Assembly: GCF_001636615.1 (NCBI RefSeq)
Contig: NZ_LGEK01000019.1
Location: forward strand, 151,861 to 215,860
Length of the DNA: 64,000 nt
From: Mucilaginibacter sp. L294
GTDB taxonomy: Bacteria > Bacteroidota > Bacteroidia > Sphingobacteriales > Sphingobacteriaceae
Direction of reading: 5' to 3'
Position 1 is the stretch's first letter; every line of letters starts with the position of its first letter. Below the pieces are notes generated by a model. That model did not search any database and had not been told where the DNA came from. It worked only from the letters and a program-made list of their open reading frames with translations. This document shows, in pieces, positions 1 through 6,943 of this stretch. Made by a program: the position numbers and the translations under genes.

Positions 1-108
1 TCAGGCTTAAAATACTTCTTTAACGAGCAGGATATTTGCCCCGGCGATCCGTTTGTGAGCATCACCAAAAGCTACAACTACATTAAAGCGAATAACTTAC
101 ACGTGTAG
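1..108 (+). CDS. C-terminal fragment of an unidentified protein
   Basis: An open frame runs from the first base to a TAG at 106-108 and encodes the last 35 residues of a protein whose start lies outside the window. The tail is polar and aromatic, with short stretches such as FFNEQDICPGDPF and SYNYIKANN. I do not recognise the family. A strong hairpin terminator follows 34 bases after the stop, which supports this being the real 3' end of a plus-strand gene. Confidence 0.55.
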   Translation, partial: SGLKYFFNEQDICPGDPFVSITKSYNYIKANNLHV

Positions 109-141
109 GGTAGGAGAATCAAGACAATTAGAATCAAGATA

Positions 142-180
142 AGAAAGCCCGGTTGCGTTGAGCAATCGGGCTTTCTGTTT
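142..180 (+). terminator. Rho-independent terminator of the leftmost gene
   Basis: A 14-bp stem pairs 142-155 (AGAAAGCCCGGTTG) with 163-176 (CAATCGGGCTTTCT), with one G-U wobble and a 7-base loop. It is followed by GTTT. It lies just after the TAG at 106-108. Confidence 0.8.
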
Positions 181-198
181 ACAATCCGCCTCTCCGCC

Positions 199-322
199 AT
201 GTCATTTCGAACGAACCAGTGGTGGGGAAAGCGTGGGCGTGAGGAGAAATCTTGTTCAAATGACAGGTGGCGAATATTGCATGTGTAAAAGATTTCTCCT
301 CGTACCTCGTTCGAAATGACAT
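199..322. repeat. Interspersed inverted repeat, family A, copy 1
   Basis: The ends ATGTCATTTCGAACGA (199-214) and TCGTTCGAAATGACAT (307-322) are perfect reverse complements. Inside are the family marks GAGGAGAAATCTT and AAGATTTCTCCTC, also mirrored. The same ends recur at 11637-11757 and 50317-50429, with half copies at 50127 and 62884. It sits between the leftmost gene and the convergent pentapeptide gene. Confidence 0.85.
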
Positions 323-336
323 TGGGGTTATGAGAA

Positions 337-912
337 TTATACCACCTTTATCCCATACTTAGTTAACAGCCCTTCCAGCCCCGTCATGGCGAAAATCGCT
401 TTTTTTAGCGTGTTCAGTTCCGGGTCGAGGATGTAGTTATAGGCGGTGGTGAAATTTACTGATGTAAGATCGGTGCGGTTAAATACGGTTTCGAGCAGGT
501 CGCATTCATCAAAAACAGAACCGGTTAAACTGGTTTGGGTAAAGCTCACCTCTTTAAGGGATGATCTTTTGAATTTGGTTTTCACCATTTTTTTCCCGGC
601 GAAGGAAGCATAATCCAGGATGCAGCCTTCAAAGCCCACACCGAACAAAAAATCTTCGCATTTGCTGAAGTTAACGGCCAAAAGTTTGCAGCCTTTAAAT
701 ACCACATCATTTAAGGTTGATGCCTCCAGGTTTACCATAGACAGGTTACATTCTTCAAAGGTGCAATCCAAAAACTTATTGCGGGTAAAAGTGCTGTTGC
801 TAAAATCGCAGTTGCGGAATGTGCAGCTTTGAAACTCTATGTGGCGGGTAATGCTATCGGTAAGCACTAACTTATCGAAGGTTTTATCGTCGTAGGTGGG
901 CTGGTCAAACAT
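337..912 (-). CDS. Qnr-like pentapeptide repeat protein
   Basis: This 191-residue protein is built almost wholly of pentapeptide repeats with the A(D/N)LXX-type pattern and central F or L (for example CTFRN, CDFSN, STFTR, CTFEE, CNLSM, VNLEA). Such repeats fold into a right-handed quadrilateral beta helix. The tail, about residues 160-190 (NYILDPELNTLKKAIF, then GLEGLLTKYGI), matches the C-terminal helical dimerisation module of Qnr/McbG-type proteins, which mimic DNA and bind gyrase. That assignment is by pattern only. Several repeats carry Cys. It is a single gene flanked by family A and B repeats. The Qnr comparison is an inference; a generic pentapeptide protein is the safe call. Confidence 0.85.
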   Translation of the reverse strand: MFDQPTYDDKTFDKLVLTDSITRHIEFQSCTFRNCDFSNSTFTRNKFLDCTFEECNLSMVNLEASTLNDVVFKGCKLLAVNFSKCEDFLFGVGFEGCILDYASFAGKKMVKTKFKRSSLKEVSFTQTSLTGSVFDECDLLETVFNRTDLTSVNFTTAYNYILDPELNTLKKAIFAMTGLEGLLTKYGIKVV

Positions 913-936
913 GAGGGTAAAGGTAAGGAAAACCCC

Positions 937-1086
937 GCGTCATTGCGAGCGTAGCGTGGACAACCGACCGAAGGGAGCTCATTAATTCCATAAAGAAAAA
1001 ATAAGCTCATTAATAATCTTCGACATGCAGGTAGCCTACTTTTGTGTCGAAGATTGCCACGTCGCTATCGCTCCTCGCAATGACGC
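937..1086. repeat. Interspersed inverted repeat, family B, copy 1 (interrupted)
   Basis: The left arm GCGTCATTGCGAGCGTAGCG (937-956) is mirrored by a right arm ending CTCCTCGCAATGACGC (1071-1086), with GAAGATTGCCACG inside the right half. The centre is longer and less symmetrical than in copies at 8111-8196 and 20046-20140, and holds a repeated AGCTCATTAAT motif. It lies between two minus-strand genes. Confidence 0.75.
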
Positions 1087-1099
1087 ATTTATTATGAGG

Positions 1100-1963
1100 C
1101 TACAAAACGCTATTCACCTGCTCCACCACATCCGCAATCAGCTCTGCCGATTTGATAATGCGTTCGTGCCCGGCGCCGCTATAGTTTTTGGTTTTGATGG
1201 ATGGGTGAGCTTTCAGAAACTCCTGTAAATAGGCATCGGGTAGCATGGCATCATGGTCGTCGTAAGCCAGCCAATGATTAAGTGTATCATCAAAAGTATA
1301 AAGCTTTTGCATAGCATATTCAGATGGGTAAATGCCGTAGCGGGATTTAAAATCATCAAGGAAAGCTTGCTGGGCACCGGTTGGTACGCCAACAGCCGTC
1401 ATACTTCTTATAAAGTTCTCTTGTAATAAAATAAACGGCGCGATGCTGATCAGCAACTTTGGGGTAATATGAAGCGCTGTTAATGCCGAAACATTGGCCA
1501 TGGTGCCAAACGAATGCCCTATAGCGATATCCGGCTTGCCCGTGGCGGCAATAACCGCTTTAACCGCATTGGCAAAAAGCAACAGGTTAGACAGGTCGCC
1601 ATCCGAGCTACCGTTAGCAGGTGCGTCGAACGCGACGAGCTGTAGATCCGGGTTTTCCCTGAGGGCGTTGATCAGCCCGTCAAAATCTGCCGCCTTTGAG
1701 CCCCAGCCATGGCTAAGCAAAACCCTATGTTTGCCGTTGCCCCATTTAAAGCCATGTATGTTGAGTTGCTGATGAGTAAAATAAGGATCGTTCACGGTAA
1801 CCGTAAATTTTTCAGCCTCACTAAAAAGTTGCTCCTGGTGCAGGCGCAGCGGCATTTTTGGCGGATAACAAATGAGCTGCCAAAGCATGTTGTTCAGCTC
1901 ATCGGGCTTATTTTCGGTTATCAGGGTTTTAACCTGTTCTATAATTTGCTTTAGTTTTTTCAT
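1100..1963 (-). CDS. Alpha/beta hydrolase
   Basis: This 287-residue protein has the alpha/beta hydrolase hallmarks. An oxyanion-hole motif HGWGS lies at residues 85-89, a nucleophile elbow GHSFG has Ser151, and GAGHERI near the C-terminus supplies the catalytic His (about residue 266). There is no signal peptide, so it is probably cytoplasmic. The substrate cannot be told from sequence. It is divergent from the second hydrolase at 2055, with 91 bases between the start codons that must hold both promoters. Confidence 0.85.
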   Translation of the reverse strand: MKKLKQIIEQVKTLITENKPDELNNMLWQLICYPPKMPLRLHQEQLFSEAEKFTVTVNDPYFTHQQLNIHGFKWGNGKHRVLLSHGWGSKAADFDGLINALRENPDLQLVAFDAPANGSSDGDLSNLLLFANAVKAVIAATGKPDIAIGHSFGTMANVSALTALHITPKLLISIAPFILLQENFIRSMTAVGVPTGAQQAFLDDFKSRYGIYPSEYAMQKLYTFDDTLNHWLAYDDHDAMLPDAYLQEFLKAHPSIKTKNYSGAGHERIIKSAELIADVVEQVNSVL

Positions 1964-2054
1964 GGGTCTATAACCAAAGCTATCAATTATTTTAGAGCGA
2001 ATAGCGTTAATTATATATGTTTACATTAAATCAAAAAACACTCATTTATCGTAT

Positions 2055-3215
2055 ATGAAGCATGTACCGAAAACAAAAAGCATGATAGTACTGATACTGC
2101 TCGTTGTGCTGCTGCTTGCTTCTTTACTCACCGTATTTAAAGCGCCCGCCTATCATTTATGGCTGCTGGCTATAGCGGTATCTGAATTTCCGTTGCTATT
2201 TATGGGTATTACGGCGGTATTGCTTATCGCGGTTATGTGGGTAGAAAAGTACAAATTAACGTCGGCAATTATAGGGGTGGTGGCTTTACTGCTGTTTGCA
2301 TCGCCCATCATCAGGGCATATATAGTTGCATTAAACGTAAAGCAGGAATTTGTTACCGCATTTGGGCCGGGCAGCACTATTATCAATGGCGATAACAACC
2401 AGCTACCCTTTAGCTTTTTCAGGCTATTCAAAACATCTGGCGTAAAACAAACAGCGTATAAAACACTGTCCTACAGCGATAACGACGAACAAAACCTCGA
2501 TTTTTACCCGTCGCACATTGCAGGTAAAAAGCCCTGCATTATTGTAGTACACGGCGGCTCGTGGAGCAGCGGCGACAGCAAACAACTACCCGAACTGAAT
2601 AGCTACCTGGCCGGCGAGGGGTATAACGTTGCCTCAATAAATTATCACCTGGCGCCAAAATACCAATCGCCGGTGGCGGTGGATGATGTTGAAGCCGTTT
2701 TTAATTACCTGCGCAAAAATGCGGAGAAACTACACATCGATACCACCAATTTTGTGCTTTTAGGCCGCTCGGCGGGGGCACAGATCGCCCTTTTATCGGC
2801 CTATAACCTGCCTCAGAAAGGCTTGAAAGGCGTTGTAGATTATTACGGGCCTGCCGATATGGTTTGGGGGTATTCTAAACCGGCAAGCAAGCTGGTGATG
2901 GACTCGCGCGCGGTGATGGAGCGCTACCTGGGCGGTACCTACAAAGCCGTTCCCGATAAATACTTTGCCAGTTCGCCCATCGAATTTGTGAACAGGCAAA
3001 CTGTACCTACGCTGATCATCCATGGCGATAACGATGTGCTGGTATCGCCCATCCACAGCCAAAAGCTGGATCAAAAATTAAAGGAGAACGGTATCAAACA
3101 TTTTTACCTCGATCTGCCCTGGGCAACCCACGGTTTCGATTATAATATAAACGGACCGGGCGGTCAGCTATCAACCTACGTGGTTGAGCGGTTTATCAAT
3201 ACCGTTTGCAGGTAA
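2055..3215 (+). CDS. Membrane-anchored alpha/beta hydrolase (esterase/lipase type)
   Basis: The first about 100 of 386 residues are hydrophobic and form three or four membrane segments (roughly 9-28, 34-61 and 71-92). A BD-FAE/esterase-like hydrolase domain follows, with HGGSW at 166-170, a nucleophile elbow GRSAG with Ser239, HGDNDVLV with the likely acid Asp327, and THGFD with His359. The anchor would place the enzyme at the inner membrane; which side the catalytic domain faces is unclear. The gene converges with the molybdoenzyme operon with only one base between the stop codons. Confidence 0.85.
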   Translation: MKHVPKTKSMIVLILLVVLLLASLLTVFKAPAYHLWLLAIAVSEFPLLFMGITAVLLIAVMWVEKYKLTSAIIGVVALLLFASPIIRAYIVALNVKQEFVTAFGPGSTIINGDNNQLPFSFFRLFKTSGVKQTAYKTLSYSDNDEQNLDFYPSHIAGKKPCIIVVHGGSWSSGDSKQLPELNSYLAGEGYNVASINYHLAPKYQSPVAVDDVEAVFNYLRKNAEKLHIDTTNFVLLGRSAGAQIALLSAYNLPQKGLKGVVDYYGPADMVWGYSKPASKLVMDSRAVMERYLGGTYKAVPDKYFASSPIEFVNRQTVPTLIIHGDNDVLVSPIHSQKLDQKLKENGIKHFYLDLPWATHGFDYNINGPGGQLSTYVVERFINTVCR

Positions 3216-3216
3216 A

Positions 3217-4005
3217 TTATAGGCCCGAGTAATAATCATAACCCTTTTCGGCCCAGTAATCGGGTGGGCGCCGGTTGCTGAAATTCATGCTGCCAATACA
3301 TTTCAGGTTTTTAATGCCATATTTTACGGGGATGATTAGGCGCAGCGGCTCGCCATGTTTAGGGATCAATGGCTTGTCGTTCATCTCATAAGCCAGCAGG
3401 GTTTGTGGGTGCATAGCGCTGGGCATATCCAAGCCCACATAATACTTTTTATCGGGGGTAACCAGGCCCACGTAATCCAGCTTGGTTTGGTCGTCCAGTT
3501 TAAAATGGTGGATAAAATCGCTAAACCGTACGCCGCCCCAATGCGAGATCTGGTCCCAGCCTTCCACGCATTTAAAATCAAAAATAATTTCGGTTTTTGG
3601 TAAGGCCTTAAGTTCATCTAAAGTAATGTTCATTACCTCTCCCGATTGCTTTTTTACCTGTAACTGCCAGGTCTCAATATCGGGGTGGGTTTGCAGCCCT
3701 ATACCGCTGTTATAACGCACAACTCTTGCTGCCCGTTCTTTCGGGTAGGTTTTAACGAGGTTATTATTGCTGAAAAAATTGCGGAAGAAAAGCTCGGTTT
3801 TATTAAGCGCCCTGCGCAGAGGGGCTTTGGCCCCGGCAGTAACCGTACGCACTTCTTTGGGCGAGTTTTTTAGCCAGTTCCAGCCGCCGTATGCCGCGCC
3901 GGATAGCACGGCGAACGTACCGAACGAGATAAACGTGCGCCGGTTTATTTTCTGTTCGATGGTGAGCGGCTTTTTTGCTTTTTTAAGCCTCTTGTTATTT
4001 TTCAT
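3217..4005 (-). CDS. Molybdopterin-dependent oxidoreductase (sulfite oxidase / MsrP-like), Tat-exported
   Basis: This 262-residue protein starts with a basic region and a twin-arginine stretch (NRRTFISFG, residues 21-29) before a hydrophobic segment, as expected for Tat export of a folded cofactor enzyme. The oxidoreductase molybdopterin-binding fold follows. FKCVEGWDQ places the molybdenum ligand at Cys146, and the GG(V)RF and MHP(Q)T signatures come after. The Mo-dimerisation domain of true sulfite oxidase is absent, so it resembles YedY/MsrP or stand-alone SUOX proteins. The substrate is unknown; methionine sulfoxide or sulfite are family possibilities. It overlaps the upstream cytochrome b gene by 11 bases, so the two are translationally coupled and probably form an electron-transfer pair. 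Confidence 0.85.
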   Translation of the reverse strand: MKNNKRLKKAKKPLTIEQKINRRTFISFGTFAVLSGAAYGGWNWLKNSPKEVRTVTAGAKAPLRRALNKTELFFRNFFSNNNLVKTYPKERAARVVRYNSGIGLQTHPDIETWQLQVKKQSGEVMNITLDELKALPKTEIIFDFKCVEGWDQISHWGGVRFSDFIHHFKLDDQTKLDYVGLVTPDKKYYVGLDMPSAMHPQTLLAYEMNDKPLIPKHGEPLRLIIPVKYGIKNLKCIGSMNFSNRRPPDYWAEKGYDYYSGL

Positions 4006-4693
4006 CGGCAGCAGGTTTAATAATAGGTTTTGGCTTATCGGTCACCACCTCGAAGCCCGTAATAGCCGATTGGAAGTTTCGCCAGCCGGCAAGTACCACC
4101 TGCACTACGTGGATTATAAAGAAAAACACATAACCGATGGTGAGTACAAAGTGTTCTATCCGTGCTGCATGGTAGCCGCCGCAAAGCCAGGTAAGGGTAT
4201 TAAACTGTACCGGCTTATAAATAGCCAGCCCCGTAATAACTGAGCCGATGCCCATAATAATGATTGCCGTGTAAGCGATGCGCTGCGCGGCGTTGTATTT
4301 GTTTTGAGGCGGGGCCATTTTGCGGATGTGCAGATCATGCAGCAGCACCTGCCAGGCTTCTTTAAAAGAGTTTCGTTTTGGTACCAGCTCCCGCCATTCG
4401 CCCGAGAAAAAGGTGTACATGATGTAAACTACGCCATTGATGGTAAAAAACCACATAAACAAAAAGTGGAACGCCATACCCTCGGCCAGCCGGCCGGGGA
4501 TATTGAAGGCATCATTAAACCATTTTGGGAAAAACCGGAAAAGCGTATGCCCAAACACGCCGAATGTGTAGGTATCGTTAGCCCAGTAGATCAGCATCCC
4601 GCTCCATATCATAATAGTGAGTATAGGGAAGTTTACCCAATGGCACCATCGCATGGCTAAGGAGTGTTTTTCTTTGATGGTTTTCATTTGCAT
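3995..4693 (-). CDS. Cytochrome b561-type membrane subunit
   Basis: This 232-residue protein has four to five membrane segments. Candidate haem ligands are His in RWCHWVNF near the N-terminus, in MAFHFLFMW, and in HFVLTIGYVFFFIIHVVQ near the C-terminus. This matches the prokaryotic cytochrome b561 / hydrogenase and thiosulfate-reductase cytochrome b superfamily. Its start codon overlaps the stop of the DUF1223 gene (TAATG) and its end overlaps the molybdoenzyme gene, so all three are cotranslated. The likely job is to pass electrons from menaquinol to the periplasmic molybdoenzyme, as YedZ does for YedY with a different fold. Confidence 0.85.
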   Translation of the reverse strand: MQMKTIKEKHSLAMRWCHWVNFPILTIMIWSGMLIYWANDTYTFGVFGHTLFRFFPKWFNDAFNIPGRLAEGMAFHFLFMWFFTINGVVYIMYTFFSGEWRELVPKRNSFKEAWQVLLHDLHIRKMAPPQNKYNAAQRIAYTAIIIMGIGSVITGLAIYKPVQFNTLTWLCGGYHAARIEHFVLTIGYVFFFIIHVVQVVLAGWRNFQSAITGFEVVTDKPKPIIKPAADEK

Positions 4694-5490
4694 TAATTAC
4701 TTGCATTAACATTTGCCGGGAATGCTGTACGGGTAGCACCGGTAATTTGGCCCGTTGTGTTGTTTTGTAAAAAAGCGATCAGTTCAAACCCCGTTGCTGT
4801 AAAGTTATCCGGTAGTTTAATAGTGGTTTCACCCGGTTTATTTTTACTTAGGGGGATGCCCTTAAGTTCGTTTACAATCTGGATGTGCGATAGGGTGCGG
4901 CCGCCATTTTCACCGCTTTTAATATGGCTCACCGCATTTTTTTGAACCAACGCCAATTGTAGGGATGTATTATCTGCATAACCGGCAGCATTATACTTTA
5001 GTGTTGCAATGTGCCCGTTAACAACCACATTGCTTAAAGTTATTTGAGCCTTTGCTTCGTTTTTTAATCCCGCATTTATAGCGTTATGCAATGTGCCCTG
5101 CGCCGAACCCACAAACTCGGTTTGGCCATTAACAATGGCTTGCGGGGTATATACTCCGCTTAGTTTTAACCATTTCGAATAGGTGCTTTGCCTTTGGCTA
5201 TACTCCGCTTTGCTGAATACATCTTTCCAACCTAAACGGTTCCAGTAATCTACATGGTAAGCCAAAATGTAAACAGGCTTGCCGGCGGTTTCCTTCTGAA
5301 TTTTGGCAAGCAATTCATCTGCCGGGGGGCAACTGGAGCACCCTTCGGAGGTAAACAACTCGACAACCGCAAAGCCTTCTCCATTGGTGATAATGGTTGG
5401 TTTAACCTTGCTTTTATTTATAAACGCTGCCGATATCACTACTATGATGGCGAGGGATATAACAGCTGAAAATGTTTTTATATTTTTCAT
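4693..5490 (-). CDS. DUF1223 thioredoxin-fold exported protein
   Basis: This 265-residue protein begins with an N-terminal membrane or signal segment (about 6-24). The thioredoxin-like core opens with VVELFTSEGCSSCPPAD, which holds a CxxC pair at Cys51 and Cys54. Further on, YHVDYWNRLGWKD and YTPQ(A)IVNGQ are typical of DUF1223. The family's function is not settled; a periplasmic thiol redox role is an inference from the fold. It is the first gene of a three-gene operon with the cytochrome b and molybdoenzyme. Its promoter carries the TTGTAAGG/CGAC element (5512-5538, minus strand) shared with the divergent sigma factor gene. Confidence 0.85.
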   Translation of the reverse strand: MKNIKTFSAVISLAIIVVISAAFINKSKVKPTIITNGEGFAVVELFTSEGCSSCPPADELLAKIQKETAGKPVYILAYHVDYWNRLGWKDVFSKAEYSQRQSTYSKWLKLSGVYTPQAIVNGQTEFVGSAQGTLHNAINAGLKNEAKAQITLSNVVVNGHIATLKYNAAGYADNTSLQLALVQKNAVSHIKSGENGGRTLSHIQIVNELKGIPLSKNKPGETTIKLPDNFTATGFELIAFLQNNTTGQITGATRTAFPANVNASN

Positions 5491-5511
5491 GTCGATGTTT
5501 CTTTTGGTGTA

Positions 5512-5538
5512 GTCGGCTGCTGCCTCAAATCCTTACAA
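5512..5538 (-). promoter_or_regulatory. Predicted ECF promoter of the DUF1223 operon
   Basis: Reading the minus strand, TTGTAAGG (5538-5531) is followed after exactly 15 bases by CGAC (5515-5512). The identical pair with identical spacing precedes the sigma gene and the MXKDX gene. The start codon is at 5490, which leaves a leader of about 15 bases. Confidence 0.75.
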
Positions 5539-5638
5539 GAAATAGTTACATTTAAAAAAACGGGGAATAATTAAATATACGTAAATGTGCAGTATGGGGA
5601 TGGTGCTTTTAAAGCATACATCAATAAAAATAAAAACC

Positions 5639-5665
5639 TTGTAAGGATTTAAACATTTGAACGAC
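5639..5665 (+). promoter_or_regulatory. Predicted autoregulatory ECF promoter of the sigma factor gene
   Basis: TTGTAAGG (5639-5646) is followed by CGAC (5662-5665), with 15 bases between GTAAGG and CGAC. Transcription would begin near 5671. The TTG at 5657 would therefore be untranscribed, and ATG 5681 is the credible start. Confidence 0.75.
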
Positions 5666-5680
5666 CAACACGCGTTTACT

Positions 5681-6268
5681 ATGGATAATAAAGAAATAAT
5701 TGCCGAACGAACGCCGCTTAAACCACATGAGTGGGTTAACGCCCATGCCGATTATTTATACGCCTACACCATTACGCGGGTAAACAACGAAGAGCAGGCC
5801 CGCGACCTGGTGCAGGAAACCTTTTTAGCCGGGCTGGAAGGGATGCACAAGTTTGAGGGGAAAAGTTCGGAGCGCACTTGGCTTACGGCTATACTCCGGA
5901 ACAAGATCATTGATACCTATCGTAAAAAAACAAAAGGGCTTAAAATCCTGAGTATAAATGATACCGAAGCCGGGGAAACCGAATTTTTTTGGAACGAAGA
6001 GGGGCACTGGCACCAGGAACACTGGCCCGCGCATTTTGGTATTGACAACATAGACCCATTGGTGAACAAGGAGTTTAACCATATACTGCAAAGGTGTATG
6101 CAGAAACTGCCCGCACTTTGGTTATCGGTGTTTACCATGAAACACATGGATGATGAAACAACTGATACGGTTTGTGCCGAATTGAAAATAAGCGCGTCGA
6201 ATTTTTGGGTGATCATCCACCGTGCTAAGTTAAACCTGAGGGCTTGCCTTCAAAAAAACTGGATGTGA
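5681..6268 (+). CDS. ECF-type RNA polymerase sigma factor
   Basis: Region 2 is visible in the segment running from HADYLYAYTITRV to DLVQETFLAGLEG, with the downstream FEGKSSERTWLTAILRNKIIDTYRKK. Region 4 is at the C-terminus (LPALWLSVFTMKHMD to SNFWVIIHRAKLNLR). The frame is open back to a TTG at 5657. I chose ATG 5681 (195 residues) because the predicted -10 element CGAC lies at 5662-5665, inside the longer version. A small zinc-binding anti-sigma gene follows one base after the stop. Its own promoter carries the proposed recognition element, so it is likely autoregulated. A long acidic and aromatic linker (FFWNEEGHWHQEHW) sits between the domains. Confidence 0.88.
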   Translation: MDNKEIIAERTPLKPHEWVNAHADYLYAYTITRVNNEEQARDLVQETFLAGLEGMHKFEGKSSERTWLTAILRNKIIDTYRKKTKGLKILSINDTEAGETEFFWNEEGHWHQEHWPAHFGIDNIDPLVNKEFNHILQRCMQKLPALWLSVFTMKHMDDETTDTVCAELKISASNFWVIIHRAKLNLRACLQKNWM

Positions 6269-6269
6269 T

Positions 6270-6545
6270 ATGAATAAGCTTTTAAAAATACTTTACAACT
6301 GCCGCAAGGCCACGTTTATGATAGAAAAGCGGATGGTAAAGCCCCTTACCTTTCAGGAAAATATTGAACTGCGCCTGCATTTGGTTACCTGCGGTGTGTG
6401 CCGACTGTATATCAAACAAAGCCAAAAAATTGATTTGATGGTAAAACAAATACTAAAAAACACCCCGCCTGCAAACATCCGCCTGGATGACGATTTTAAA
6501 AAAGAATTAAAAGTGCGGATAAACAACGAACTGAATAAAAGTTAA
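6270..6545 (+). CDS. Small soluble zinc-binding anti-sigma factor (ZAS type)
   Basis: This 91-residue protein contains H37-x3-C41-x2-C44 (HLVTCGVC) plus Cys11, the ligand set of the zf-HC2 / zinc anti-sigma domain. No membrane segment is visible, so it would be a cytoplasmic anti-sigma factor. It starts one base after the sigma factor stop (TGA-T-ATG), which means cotranscription and tight dosage coupling. Redox or metal loss at the zinc site is the usual release mechanism of such proteins; applying it here is inference. Confidence 0.75.
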   Translation: MNKLLKILYNCRKATFMIEKRMVKPLTFQENIELRLHLVTCGVCRLYIKQSQKIDLMVKQILKNTPPANIRLDDDFKKELKVRINNELNKS

Positions 6546-6551
6546 CCCCAT

Positions 6552-6578
6552 TTGTAAGGTTTATGAATTAGCGGCGAC
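6552..6578 (+). promoter_or_regulatory. Predicted ECF promoter of the MXKDX gene
   Basis: TTGTAAGG (6552-6559) is followed after 15 bases by CGAC (6575-6578), the same element as at 5512 and 5639. The start codon is at 6608, leaving a leader of about 24 bases. Confidence 0.72.
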
Positions 6579-6607
6579 GAAGCCGGCAAATTAAAAAACT
6601 TAACAAA

Positions 6608-6862
6608 ATGAAAACGTACAAAAGATCAGTTTTAAAAGGTGCCGTATTAGCCGGCGCTATCGCATTATGTTTTAGCCTTAACCTGAGCGCGGGCACTATC
6701 AATCATTCTTCGCCATCACTTACCGCCGTTAGCGATACCGGTAAAATGGATAAAATGAAAAAGAAAGACATGAAGATGAAAAAGAAGAAGACGGATAAGA
6801 TGGAAAAATCTAAAATGGAGCCATCAAAAATGGATGCTGATAAAATGGGCAGTAAAATGTAA
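6608..6862 (+). CDS. Exported Met/Lys-rich MXKDX-type small protein
   Basis: This 84-residue protein has a signal peptide (about residues 1-28, hydrophobic core VLAGAIALCFSLNLSA). It is followed by a low-complexity tail made almost only of Lys, Met, Asp, Ser and Glu, with short units such as KMDK, KMEK, KMEP and KMGS and nine methionines. This matches the pentapeptide MXKDX repeat family found next to ECF sigma factors in other phyla. Methionine-rich tails can bind copper(I) or act as an oxidant sink; neither is shown here. It has its own ECF-like promoter and its own terminator, so it is a monocistronic and probably abundant product. Confidence 0.8.
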   Translation: MKTYKRSVLKGAVLAGAIALCFSLNLSAGTINHSSPSLTAVSDTGKMDKMKKKDMKMKKKKTDKMEKSKMEPSKMDADKMGSKM

Positions 6863-6890
6863 TTACCCCAAAGGTAAGTTTTGTGTTGCG

Positions 6891-6922
6891 AGCGGGGGCG
6901 TGAATGGCCCCCGCTTTATTTA
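6891..6922 (+). terminator. Terminator after the MXKDX gene
   Basis: AGCGGGGGC (6891-6899) pairs perfectly with GCCCCCGCT (6907-6915) around a 7-base loop, followed by TTATTTA. It separates the MXKDX transcript from the peroxiredoxin gene. Confidence 0.8.
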
Positions 6923-6943
6923 TAAATGTTGATTTTTAACAAA

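Noticed and set aside
5657..5680. TTG start for the sigma factor gene
   Set aside because: It lies upstream of the predicted -10 element CGAC, so it would not be in the message; ATG 5681 fits better.
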